From NCBI GenBank assembly GCA_003224785.1, contig QHZV01000221.1:1-6782 (forward strand): a DNA stretch of 6,782 nucleotides. Reading direction: 5' to 3'. The translations under genes were made by a program, and so were the position numbers. Numbering within the stretch: the first letter of the stretch is position 1; every line of letters begins with the position of its first letter. Of the stretch, positions 1 through 6,153 are shown in pieces. The DNA is from Acidobacteriota bacterium (GTDB lineage Bacteria > Acidobacteriota > Terriglobia > Terriglobales > Acidobacteriaceae). Below the pieces are notes generated by a model. The model saw only the letters and a program-made list of their open reading frames with translations. It was not told the origin of the DNA and searched no databases.

Positions 1-1
1 G

Positions 2-2203
2 AATTTTCTGCTGCCGGAGAACGGCTTCAATGTCGCGGGCGCATTGGTTGGATCGGAAGGTACGTGCGTCACTGTGCTCGAGGCAACTTGCCGTCTTGTT
101 GAAAGCCCTCAGGCGCGCGTACTGCTCGCGATCGGTTGCCGCGACGTCTTCGAGGCCGCAGATCTTGTTCCTGAAGTCCTCACGCATGGTCCCATTGGGC
201 TTGAAGGCATGGATAGCCTTCTCATCGAATACACACGTCGCCGTGAAATGAATCTTGATGGGCTGGCCTTGCTTCCTGAAGGCGGAGGATGGTTGCTGGC
301 TGAGTTTGGGGCGGACACGATTTCCGCCGCCGAATCGCAAGCGCGAGGACTGATAAAAGCATTAAGCCGCAGCACACATCCGCCAACGTTCCATCTGCTG
401 AGCGATCAACACCAAGCGCGAAAAGTTTGGGACGTACGAGAATCCGCGCTGGGCGCGGTGTCTCGGGTCCCCGGGGAGCCTGCAACCTGGGAAGGATGGG
501 AAGACGCTGCAGTCGCGCCGGAGAAACTCGGAGGGTATCTGCGTGATCTGCGCAAGCTGACGGATGCCTACGGCTACGGCTGTGTCGTGTACGGCCACTT
601 CGGTGACGGCTGCGCGCACAATCGAATCACCTTCGACCTGGAATCCGGAGAAGGCATCAAGAAGTTCCGTGAGTTCATGAATGATGCCGCTGACTTGGTG
701 GTTTCGTGCGGCGGCTCTCTCTCGGGAGAGCACGGAGACGGCCAAGCCCGTGCGGAGTTGTTGCCTAAGATGTTCGGCCCTGAACTTATCGAAGCGTTTC
801 AGAAATTCAAGTCGCTTTGGGACCCCGATTGGGAAATGAATCCAGGCAAGTTGGTCCGCCCGAATCGTATGGATCACGACTTGCGCCTGGGCGCCGACCA
901 GAAACCCTGGCAGCCCGAAACCCATTTCAAATTTCCTCACGACCACGGCAGTCTGGCGGAAGCGACCCTGCGGTGTGTGGGCGTTGGCAAGTGCCGTCAA
1001 TATGAGGGCGGAGTCATGTGCCCCAGCTTCCGCGTCACGCACGAGGAGGAGCACTCGACTCGCGGCCGGGCGCACTTGCTTTGGGAGATGACTCGTGGCG
1101 AAGTCGTCCGCGAGCAATGGCGCGATCCCCATGTCAAATCTGCGCTCGATTTGTGTCTCTCCTGCAAAGGATGCAAGAGCGATTGCCCGGTCGGAGTAGA
1201 TGTGGCGACCTACAAGGCCGAGTTTCTTTCTCACCACCATGAAGGCCGCATGCGACCGCTCAGGCATTACGCATTCGGCCAAATCGACCGCTGGGCGCGG
1301 CGTGCGTCGGTTGTGCCATCGCTCTCAAATCTCCTGACGCAAGCGCCTTTGCTGCGCGATGTTGCTAAATCTCTGCTTGGCGTTTCGCGGAAACGAAAGA
1401 TCCCAACAGTTGCGAGGCTGAGTTTTCGCGGATGGTTCCGGAAACGAAAGCCGAAGAATATCGGAGCGCCTGAAGTCGTGCTGTGGCCTGACACCTTCAA
1501 TAACTATTTCCATCCCGAAACGGCAATAGCTGCGGTCGAAGTACTCGAAGCCGCCGGATGGCAAGTGCGGTTGCCGAATGGAAATGTTTGCTGCGGCCGT
1601 CCCCTGTACGATTTCGGCATGCTCGACCGCGCGAAAAGATTATTGATAGGAACTCTCGACGTTCTCAGCGCCGAAATTGAGCAGCGAACTCCTGTCGTGG
1701 TTCTCGAACCCAGCTGCGCTTCTGTGTTTCGAGACGAATTGCTGAATCTCTTTCCCGAGGATGAGCGCGCAACCAAATTGTCGCAGCAAGTATTTCTGTT
1801 CAGCGAATTCATCGAGAAAAAGGCCCAAGCGTTTCAACTTCCGGCCGTGCATCGGAAAGCCCTTGTGCATGGGCACTGCCATCACAAATCAATGATGAAG
1901 ATGGCCGACGAAGAACGGGTCCTTCAACGCATGGGCATGGATTACGAGATGCCCTCGCCTGGTTGTTGCGGAATGGCCGGAGCCTTCGGATTTGAGGAAG
2001 AAAAGTACGATCTGTCAGTTGCGATCGGCGAACTTGAGCTGCTGCCGGCAGTGCGTCTGGTCCCTGAGGACTCACTGATCATTGCCGACGGCTTCAGTTG
2101 CCGTGAGCAGATCGAACAGTGCACCGGGCGCAAAGCCATTCACGTTGCAGAAGCAATTCAAATGGGCCTCACGAAAGGGAAAACAGTTTCGAAGCTTGTT
2201 TAG
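2..2203 (+). CDS. FAD-linked oxidase / Fe-S (CCG-domain) fusion, D-2-hydroxyacid dehydrogenase type (YdiJ-like), 5' partial
   Basis: The reading frame is open from base 2 to the TAG at 2201-2203 and gives 733 residues with no start, so the gene begins upstream. The TTG at 44 lies inside a conserved stretch (ENGFNVAGALVGSEGTCV) and is not the start. Residues counted from the first codon: ~15-285 form the FAD-oxidase C-terminal domain, with GHFGDGCAH at 198-206, SGEHGDG at 241-247 and MNPGK at 279-283. Next come ferredoxin-like cysteines C325, C331, C340-P and then C385, C388, C391, C395-P (CxxCxxCxxxCP), which could bind two 4Fe-4S clusters. Two CCG-type segments follow, with C530-C531, C572, C626 (HGHCHH) and C655-C656-G. 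The missing part should be the FAD_binding_4 domain (~250 residues), giving ~980 in total, close to the E. coli YdiJ class. Such enzymes oxidise D-2-hydroxyacids (lactate, 2-hydroxyglutarate, glycolate) and pass electrons through Fe-S centres to a membrane or soluble acceptor. The family call is firm; the substrate is not determinable. Confidence 0.93.
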   Translation, partial: NFLLPENGFNVAGALVGSEGTCVTVLEATCRLVESPQARVLLAIGCRDVFEAADLVPEVLTHGPIGLEGMDSLLIEYTRRREMNLDGLALLPEGGGWLLAEFGADTISAAESQARGLIKALSRSTHPPTFHLLSDQHQARKVWDVRESALGAVSRVPGEPATWEGWEDAAVAPEKLGGYLRDLRKLTDAYGYGCVVYGHFGDGCAHNRITFDLESGEGIKKFREFMNDAADLVVSCGGSLSGEHGDGQARAELLPKMFGPELIEAFQKFKSLWDPDWEMNPGKLVRPNRMDHDLRLGADQKPWQPETHFKFPHDHGSLAEATLRCVGVGKCRQYEGGVMCPSFRVTHEEEHSTRGRAHLLWEMTRGEVVREQWRDPHVKSALDLCLSCKGCKSDCPVGVDVATYKAEFLSHHHEGRMRPLRHYAFGQIDRWARRASVVPSLSNLLTQAPLLRDVAKSLLGVSRKRKIPTVARLSFRGWFRKRKPKNIGAPEVVLWPDTFNNYFHPETAIAAVEVLEAAGWQVRLPNGNVCCGRPLYDFGMLDRAKRLLIGTLDVLSAEIEQRTPVVVLEPSCASVFRDELLNLFPEDERATKLSQQVFLFSEFIEKKAQAFQLPAVHRKALVHGHCHHKSMMKMADEERVLQRMGMDYEMPSPGCCGMAGAFGFEEEKYDLSVAIGELELLPAVRLVPEDSLIIADGFSCREQIEQCTGRKAIHVAEAIQMGLTKGKTVSKLV

Positions 2204-3378
2204 AGCGAGCAAGCGCGCTTCAGCAGCCTACCAATTCTTACCAAACGGTACAGCGGAAACAGCGGGCCCGGTATTCGCACACTCTCCCACTCACCGACGC
2301 TTGGTGTCAGCGCCAGCCGTGCCGCAAGCCGCGCGCGGTCCTGCCAGCCTTCGCGCGTGCGCGCGAAATCACGAAAATATCGCAGCGAGTTCGTGTCCGG
2401 GTCTTGACCATCCGAGATTCGGCGCTCCAGATCGTGGATTAATTTTTCTGAGGATGGAATTTCTCCAGTCGAGGCAATCGCATCCGGAATCCCACAACCG
2501 AGAAGGCCCGCCGCCAGCGAAATAGAAATCGTCAAAATCCGCACAATCCCAAGCCGTCTCGCTTCCTTCAATATCCATCCCCAATTCAGCTGGAAGTCGG
2601 AAAGGGTGGCGATGTCGCGCAGCATGCCTAGTTGCGCCCAGCCGTGCTTGGCGGCGTGGGCGCAGAGCGCCAGCATTAAATCTTCGCAACCCAAGGTTCG
2701 CACGCGGAATCCTTCGACAGTGACCTCGACGGACCGCTCAAATATCGCGTCAATGTCGAACTCGACCGCATAAAATCCAGGCAAAAGTCGCCACTGCAGT
2801 TCCAGCAAATTCCGCTGACCGCCGCGCGCGAATACGTATTCGTATCCCGACCGCAAATAGGCTCGCTCCTGCCGTGGCGAAAGATGCAGCTGTAACTCGT
2901 AACCCAAATCCCGCAGTGTTGCCTTCGCCCTCGCCACATCCGCCGGTCGCACCAGAAAATCCAAATCTCCGAACTGGCGCATCGCCGGATCGCCATACAA
3001 AAGCTGCGCCAATAGCGGCCCCTTGTGCGCGAGAGCCTCAACGCCTCTCTCAGCAAACGAACGGGCGATCCTCGCCAGTTCCGCCGAGAAACGCAGCGCC
3101 TTCAACGCATTCTTTTCCGCGCGTGACCTGATAGCCGAAGCGATGCTGGCAGGCAGGTCATCGCGTGCGCTCATCGCCGCATGTAAGGCCGGCAGCACGC
3201 GATGGTGCTCCGCAAGCCGCAATGCAATCTCCCAGTCAATCCGCGACCCGAGCGCCTGAGCTAAACGATCGCTATCCCGCCGGTGCGCACAACAGGCAAG
3301 CAACAACTCAAACTCCGGCGAATAGCGCGACTCGCATCGCTCGGAGGCTGCAATCTCGGATTTTGCTGTGGTCGCCAT
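2200..3378 (-). CDS. Nucleotidyltransferase-like family protein (NTP_transf_5)
   Basis: A 392-residue protein on the minus strand. The order of motifs fits the NTP_transf_5 family (uncharacterised nucleotidyltransferases). A helical N-terminal part contains LAEHHRVLPALH. A core follows with HKGPLLAQLLYGDPAMRQ and then FGDLDFLV, where D138 and D140 are the likely metal-binding Asp pair. Next come LRDLGYEL, ELQWRLLPGF, and CAHAAKHGWAQLGMLRDIATL near 240-259 (H245 and D255 conserved in kind). There is no signal peptide, so it is probably cytoplasmic. The family's substrate is unknown; members occur beside peptide-modification, polysaccharide and exporter genes. The start is uncertain: I prefer ATG at 3378-3376, but TTG at 3396-3394 adds six residues (M/L-VHNHS) and neither has a clear Shine-Dalgarno sequence. 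The TAA stop (2202-2200) overlaps the stop of the convergent oxidase gene. The gene diverges from the ABC exporter operon across ~140 bp, so joint regulation is possible. Confidence 0.88.
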   Translation of the reverse strand: MATTAKSEIAASERCESRYSPEFELLLACCAHRRDSDRLAQALGSRIDWEIALRLAEHHRVLPALHAAMSARDDLPASIASAIRSRAEKNALKALRFSAELARIARSFAERGVEALAHKGPLLAQLLYGDPAMRQFGDLDFLVRPADVARAKATLRDLGYELQLHLSPRQERAYLRSGYEYVFARGGQRNLLELQWRLLPGFYAVEFDIDAIFERSVEVTVEGFRVRTLGCEDLMLALCAHAAKHGWAQLGMLRDIATLSDFQLNWGWILKEARRLGIVRILTISISLAAGLLGCGIPDAIASTGEIPSSEKLIHDLERRISDGQDPDTNSLRYFRDFARTREGWQDRARLAARLALTPSVGEWESVRIPGPLFPLYRLVRIGRLLKRACSL

Positions 3379-3517
3379 GCTGTGATTGTGAACCAACCCG
3401 CTGTGAACTAACTATGTCCACCCACGATTCTCATCGTTCAATCCTCGGTTGCGTCCTTAGAATCTTCCTACAGAGACTTTCAGTTGATAAGTATCCGTCA
3501 TTGCACTGACGACAACA
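3379..3517. promoter_or_regulatory. Divergent intergenic region between the nucleotidyltransferase-like gene and the ABC exporter
   Basis: These 139 bases separate two divergent starts, so promoters for both directions should lie here. Toward the exporter, TAGAAT at 3458-3463 is a 5-of-6 match to a sigma-70 -10 box, but no convincing -35 box sits 16-18 bases upstream. The same nine bases (CTTAGAATC) recur before the PilZ gene at 5153-5161. Toward the minus-strand gene I see only a short direct repeat, listed separately. A 31-codon ORF at 3414-3509 also lies here and is treated as a finding. No terminator-like hairpin with a T-run is visible. Confidence 0.35.
3387..3413. repeat. Short direct repeat TGTGAACYAACY, two copies with a 15-base period
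   Basis: TGTGAACCAACC at 3387-3398 and TGTGAACTAACT at 3402-3413 agree at 10 of 12 positions, with both mismatches C/T. The spacing is 15 bases, about one and a half helical turns. The copies lie 9 and 24 bases upstream of the preferred ATG (3378) of the minus-strand nucleotidyltransferase-like gene. They could be binding half-sites for a regulator or a chance duplication. If the alternative TTG start were used, the first copy would be partly coding. Confidence 0.3.
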
Positions 3518-4297
3518 ATGAACATGGTCGTACTTGAATCCGTCAGCAAGACCTTCCGGCAGCGGGCTTTCTTCTCCAGGACCGTGAATGAAGAAACCCA
3601 CGCGCTGAGACACGTTTCGCTCGAAGTCGCAGCCGGTGAAGTGTTGGGACTACTCGGCCCGAACGGAAGCGGCAAGAGCACCACATTAAAACTGATTTCA
3701 ACCGTTTTGCTTCCGGATGCCGGTCGAGTTAGCGTGGCGGAATTTAATACGCGCTCACACGGACAGCAAGTTCGCAGGCGAGTGGGTTTCGCCATCGCCT
3801 CTGAGCGTTCGTTTTTCCCGCGCCTGACCGCCCGAGAAAATTTGGAATTCTTTGCCGCGCTTGAAGATGTAGCACGCCACGATTGCCGAGATCGCGTCGA
3901 GTCTGCGCTAATGAGCGTGTTACTTGGCGACGTCGCGGAAAAGCAGGTGATGAAGTTCTCGTCTGGAATGCACCAGCGGCTTGCGATTGCGCGCGCACTG
4001 CTCAAGCGACCGTCAGTCTTGCTGCTGGACGAGCCTTCCCGGAGCCTGGATATTGCTGCCGCATCGCAGCTTTGGGAACTGATCCACGAACTCTCCGCAA
4101 GAGGAATCGCGATTCTGCTTGCGACGCACAACTTTGCCGAAGCGTCGGCGGTGTGCGAGCGTGTTGCCATCCTAAAAAAAGGTTCGGTAGTTGCGACAAC
4201 AAGAACGCGCAGCCTGAGCGAACGGCAACTCCGCGAGTTCTACCTGAACACTGCGGAGCAAAGCTCAATCGGCTGGAATGAAGAGGTCCCAGCATGA
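3518..4297 (+). CDS. ABC-2 type exporter, ATP-binding subunit
   Basis: A 259-residue cytoplasmic ATPase that powers the permease encoded next. Motifs: Walker A GPNGSGKST at 47-55; ERSFFPRLTARENLEFF at 96-112 in the Q-loop region; signature FSSGMHQR at 147-154; Walker B SVLLLDEP at 166-173 with D171 and E172; D-loop SRSLD at 174-178; H-loop H204 in ATHN. The canonical Q-loop Gln is absent (FAIASER where ..PQ.. is usual), and the signature is FSSGM rather than LSGGQ; both occur in the drug, polysaccharide and lipid exporting ABC-2 branch. Length is normal for this class (~240-310). The start is ATG 3518; a second ATG at 3524 is equally possible, and neither has a good Shine-Dalgarno sequence. 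The TGA stop overlaps the permease ATG (ATGA, 4294-4297), so the two are translationally coupled. The exported substrate cannot be read from the sequence. Confidence 0.95.
   Translation: MNMVVLESVSKTFRQRAFFSRTVNEETHALRHVSLEVAAGEVLGLLGPNGSGKSTTLKLISTVLLPDAGRVSVAEFNTRSHGQQVRRRVGFAIASERSFFPRLTARENLEFFAALEDVARHDCRDRVESALMSVLLGDVAEKQVMKFSSGMHQRLAIARALLKRPSVLLLDEPSRSLDIAAASQLWELIHELSARGIAILLATHNFAEASAVCERVAILKKGSVVATTRTRSLSERQLREFYLNTAEQSSIGWNEEVPA
4281..4286 (+). promoter_or_regulatory. Ribosome binding site of the ABC-2 permease
   Basis: AAGAGG lies inside the last codons of the ATPase gene, seven bases before the permease ATG at 4294. It supports that start and, with the 4-base ATGA overlap, indicates coupled translation of the two subunits. 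Confidence 0.55.
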
Positions 4298-5088
4298 TCT
4301 TCGCCAAGGCTACAGCGGTAATAAAAAAAGACATTCTCACCGGCCTGCGATATCGCAACGGCATCGTCTTTAGCCTGGTTTCGCCGGCCCTGCAACTTGC
4401 CACTTTTTACTATTTGGCGCGCGCAGTCGGGCCGCAGTTTCGCCCGGACGGAATGCCGTACGTCATATTCCTGATCGTGGGGACTGGGTTCTATACATTT
4501 CTGATCGCTGGCATTCACGCTTTTCTGCAGGCGATTCAAGAGGCGCAGCAAGGCGGCACGCTCGAAGCCCTTATGACCACGTCCACCCCGCCCGCTCAAC
4601 TACTTCTTCTGAGCGCATTGTCATCATTCGCCGGCAACGCAGTGCAGTTCGTCTTATACGTGGGGAGTGGCATGCTCTTCTTTGCGCCCCCGGTAAAGCT
4701 GAGCGCAGTTGGCGGCGCTGCCGTCATGGTGCTTTCTTTGCTGATAGCCGCTGCGATCGGGCTGATCGCCGCCGGCCTGCAGATTTCCATCCAGAAAGGT
4801 TCGGCAGTGCTTTGGCTGTTTGGCTCGTGCGCCTGGCTGATGGCGGGGACGCTCTTTCCTGTGAACGCTCTGCCCAGGCCCTTGCAGCTTCTCGCAAACT
4901 TGCTGCCGTTCACGCACTCGCTGACTGGAATGAGGCTAGCCATTTTCGAAGCCGGCAATTCAGTGGCGTTGCTCCGCCAAATCGAATCCCTTTTCCTTTT
5001 TTCTCTCGTGCTCCTTCCTCTCGGACTCGTCTTCTTTACGTGGACAGTGCGCAGGGCACGGCAATGCGGGACGTTGTCTTTCTACTGA
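4294..5088 (+). CDS. ABC-2 type exporter, membrane permease subunit
   Basis: A 264-residue inner-membrane protein with six hydrophobic segments at about 24-43, 56-78, 106-130, 137-161, 170-190 and 232-252, the usual ABC2_membrane topology. Two family landmarks are visible: EAQQGGTLEALMTTSTPPAQ (84-103) in the first cytoplasmic loop, the counterpart of 'GTLExLLxTP', and FPVNALPRPLQLLANLLPFT (188-207) between the fifth and sixth segments. The N-terminus (KATAVIKKDILTGLRYRNG) is the typical amphipathic entry helix before segment 1. The protein should dimerise and pair with the ATPase encoded immediately upstream, with which it shares ATGA. Its C-terminal end (VRRARQCGTLSFY) is short and basic, consistent with a cytoplasmic tail. 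The substrate is unknown; nearby genes do not define it. Confidence 0.93.
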   Translation: MIFAKATAVIKKDILTGLRYRNGIVFSLVSPALQLATFYYLARAVGPQFRPDGMPYVIFLIVGTGFYTFLIAGIHAFLQAIQEAQQGGTLEALMTTSTPPAQLLLLSALSSFAGNAVQFVLYVGSGMLFFAPPVKLSAVGGAAVMVLSLLIAAAIGLIAAGLQISIQKGSAVLWLFGSCAWLMAGTLFPVNALPRPLQLLANLLPFTHSLTGMRLAIFEAGNSVALLRQIESLFLFSLVLLPLGLVFFTWTVRRARQCGTLSFY

Positions 5089-5154
5089 ATGTTGGTCAGT
5101 TACTTCGGTTTGATCTCGGGCGAATAGCCTGCGGGAAGCCGCTGTTCACGCGCT

Positions 5155-5178
5155 TAGAATCAAGTCGATATATGAGGA
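5155..5178 (+). promoter_or_regulatory. Putative -10 element and ribosome binding site of the PilZ gene
   Basis: TAGAAT at 5155-5160 is a 5-of-6 match to the -10 consensus, with no recognisable -35 box. GAGGA at 5174-5178 sits five bases before ATG 5184 and is the reason for choosing that ATG over the in-frame ATG at 5172, which overlaps the GAGGA itself. With a transcript start near 5167 the leader would be under 20 bases. Confidence 0.35.
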
Positions 5179-5183
5179 CCTGC

Positions 5184-5591
5184 ATGGAAAGTCCGCAGCG
5201 TCGGCGCGGCACAAGAGTGCAGGCGCAGATTCCTGTGCGGCTTACCAGCCTCGATCCTTCCACCAAGTTTTCCGAAAGTTGCCACACGCTCGTGGTGAAT
5301 CCGCTGGGGTGCGGTGTCCGTTTCAGTCATCCGCTCGAGCCGGGGATGCAGGTCCGGGTTGATGATTTACCCGGCCGAGCTTGCGCCACGGCACGTGTAG
5401 TTAACAGCATTCCCCTGAAGACGTCGGGCAAGTATTGGCTGGTCGGAATCAGCCTTGAGCAGCCTGCCAACTGGTGGTGCCTGGCTCCGACTCCTCAGGA
5501 CTGGGACCCATACTCGACTTTCCCGGCGTTCGTTCCCGGCTTACGAAAAACCTTAGAACCTGCCAGCCCAAGCGGGCTGCCTCTCGGATAA
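5184..5591 (+). CDS. PilZ-domain protein
   Basis: A 135-residue, probably cytoplasmic protein. The PilZ fold is suggested by RRRGTRVQAQIPVRL (6-20), which holds the RxxxR arm (R7, R11), followed by TLVVNPLGCGVRFSHPLEPG (35-54), the strand-turn that carries the (D/N)xSxxG motif, then strands MQVRVDDL, ATARVVN and YWLVGISLEQPANWW. PilZ domains bind cyclic di-GMP and control motility, exopolysaccharide or adhesion. Here the second motif reads N39-P-L41-G-C-G44, with Leu in place of Ser, so ligand binding is doubtful. The ~35-residue tail after W98 is Pro-rich and unlike the core. The frame is open upstream to 4812, but that part overlaps the permease in another frame and is not credible. I start at ATG 5184 because of GAGGA at 5174; ATG 5172 adds four residues. 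It lies 95 bases after the permease and could have its own promoter or be a distal operon member. Confidence 0.8.
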   Translation: MESPQRRRGTRVQAQIPVRLTSLDPSTKFSESCHTLVVNPLGCGVRFSHPLEPGMQVRVDDLPGRACATARVVNSIPLKTSGKYWLVGISLEQPANWWCLAPTPQDWDPYSTFPAFVPGLRKTLEPASPSGLPLG

Positions 5592-5700
5592 ACCTTTTAC
5601 ACTCGCCAGTGCTTTCGCAAGCAACCCCCAAAAACACAATCCAAATCCAACTACCCGGTAAGTACTTGGGCTCATGCCAGGTCCATTTGTTGTGCATGCT

Positions 5701-6153
5701 ATGAGAAGAGTCTCGCGAAGCATCGTATTCTTCGCCACATTGTTTGTAGCCGCGGCAGCATTCGCAACTTTAGGGGAAGACGTCTCATCAATTCGCTCCG
5801 ACCAGGCGCGAATGAATGCTCAGGTCCGGGTTGGTGTCGGCCAGTCTTATTCTGTTCACGAATTGTCATTGCCCGCGGGCACGACGATCAAAGAGTTTGT
5901 TTCACCCGCCGGAACTGTATTCGCAGTCTCATGGCAGGGAGCTTTCACTCCAGATCTGCGCCAGCTGCTGGGCACGCACTTTGACGAATACGTTCAGGCG
6001 TCGCAATCTGCGCAAACGCGCGTGGCACGCATGGTCCACGTGGAAACCGGCGATCTTGTGGTTGAATCTTCGGGACACATGAGGTTCAGCATGGGAAGGG
6101 CCTACCTGCGCGGCAAAATGCCGAGTGGAGTCACAGCCGATGCACTTCGCTAG
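5701..6153 (+). CDS. DUF2844 family secreted protein
   Basis: A 150-residue exported protein of unknown function. A signal peptide is clear: basic MRRVSR, hydrophobic IVFFATLFVAAAAF, then a likely cleavage after A22 (AFA|TLGED). The mature part begins with TLGEDVSSIRSDQARM and continues with SVHELSLPAGTTIKEFVSP (51-69), GTVFAVSWQG (71-80) and PDLRQLLGTHFDEYVQA (84-100). This order is what I associate with DUF2844. The final ~50 residues (VETGDLVVESSGHMRFSMGRAYL) look like beta strands. A longer start at ATG 5674 adds nine residues (MPGPFVVHA) before the basic region. I prefer 5701 because it gives a standard signal peptide, though neither has a strong Shine-Dalgarno sequence. The stop overlaps the next gene by 14 bases, implying coupled translation. 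DUF2844 and DUF3443 genes are known to me as frequent neighbours, chiefly in Burkholderia-type bacteria and Acidobacteriota. Confidence 0.82.
   Translation: MRRVSRSIVFFATLFVAAAAFATLGEDVSSIRSDQARMNAQVRVGVGQSYSVHELSLPAGTTIKEFVSPAGTVFAVSWQGAFTPDLRQLLGTHFDEYVQASQSAQTRVARMVHVETGDLVVESSGHMRFSMGRAYLRGKMPSGVTADALR

Noticed and set aside
44..46. TTG at 44 as the start of the oxidase
   Set aside because: The 14 codons upstream read as conserved oxidase sequence, so the true start lies outside the window.
362..1282. A 306-codon open frame on the minus strand
   Set aside because: It lies wholly antisense to the conserved FAD/Fe-S oxidase, shows no domain I recognise, and is expected in GC-rich DNA opposite a strong coding frame.
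1388..1450. A 12-base exact repeat CGGAAACGAAAG, 51 bases apart, in the oxidase
   Set aside because: It is in frame and encodes part of a basic RKRK linker between the Fe-S and CCG segments; most likely ordinary coding repetition.
2082..2525. A 147-codon plus-strand frame spanning the convergent gene ends
   Set aside because: It overlaps the end of the oxidase and then runs antisense to the nucleotidyltransferase-like gene; its product has no recognisable family features.
3457..4170. A 237-codon open frame on the minus strand
   Set aside because: It is antisense to the ABC ATPase; the Ser/Pro-rich, low-complexity product is the usual mirror of an ABC ATPase gene.
5131..5142. A hairpin GCGG-GAAG-CCGC after the permease gene
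   Set aside because: The stem is 4 bp with no T-run; too weak to call as a terminator.
4812..5183. An upstream extension of the PilZ frame, giving 259 residues
   Set aside because: It overlaps the permease in another frame, has no recognisable domain, and the GAGGA at 5174 points to a start at 5184.
5610..5623. A small hairpin TGCTT-TCGC-AAGCA after the PilZ gene
   Set aside because: The stem is only 5 bp and is followed by a C-run, not a T-run, so it is not a convincing intrinsic terminator.
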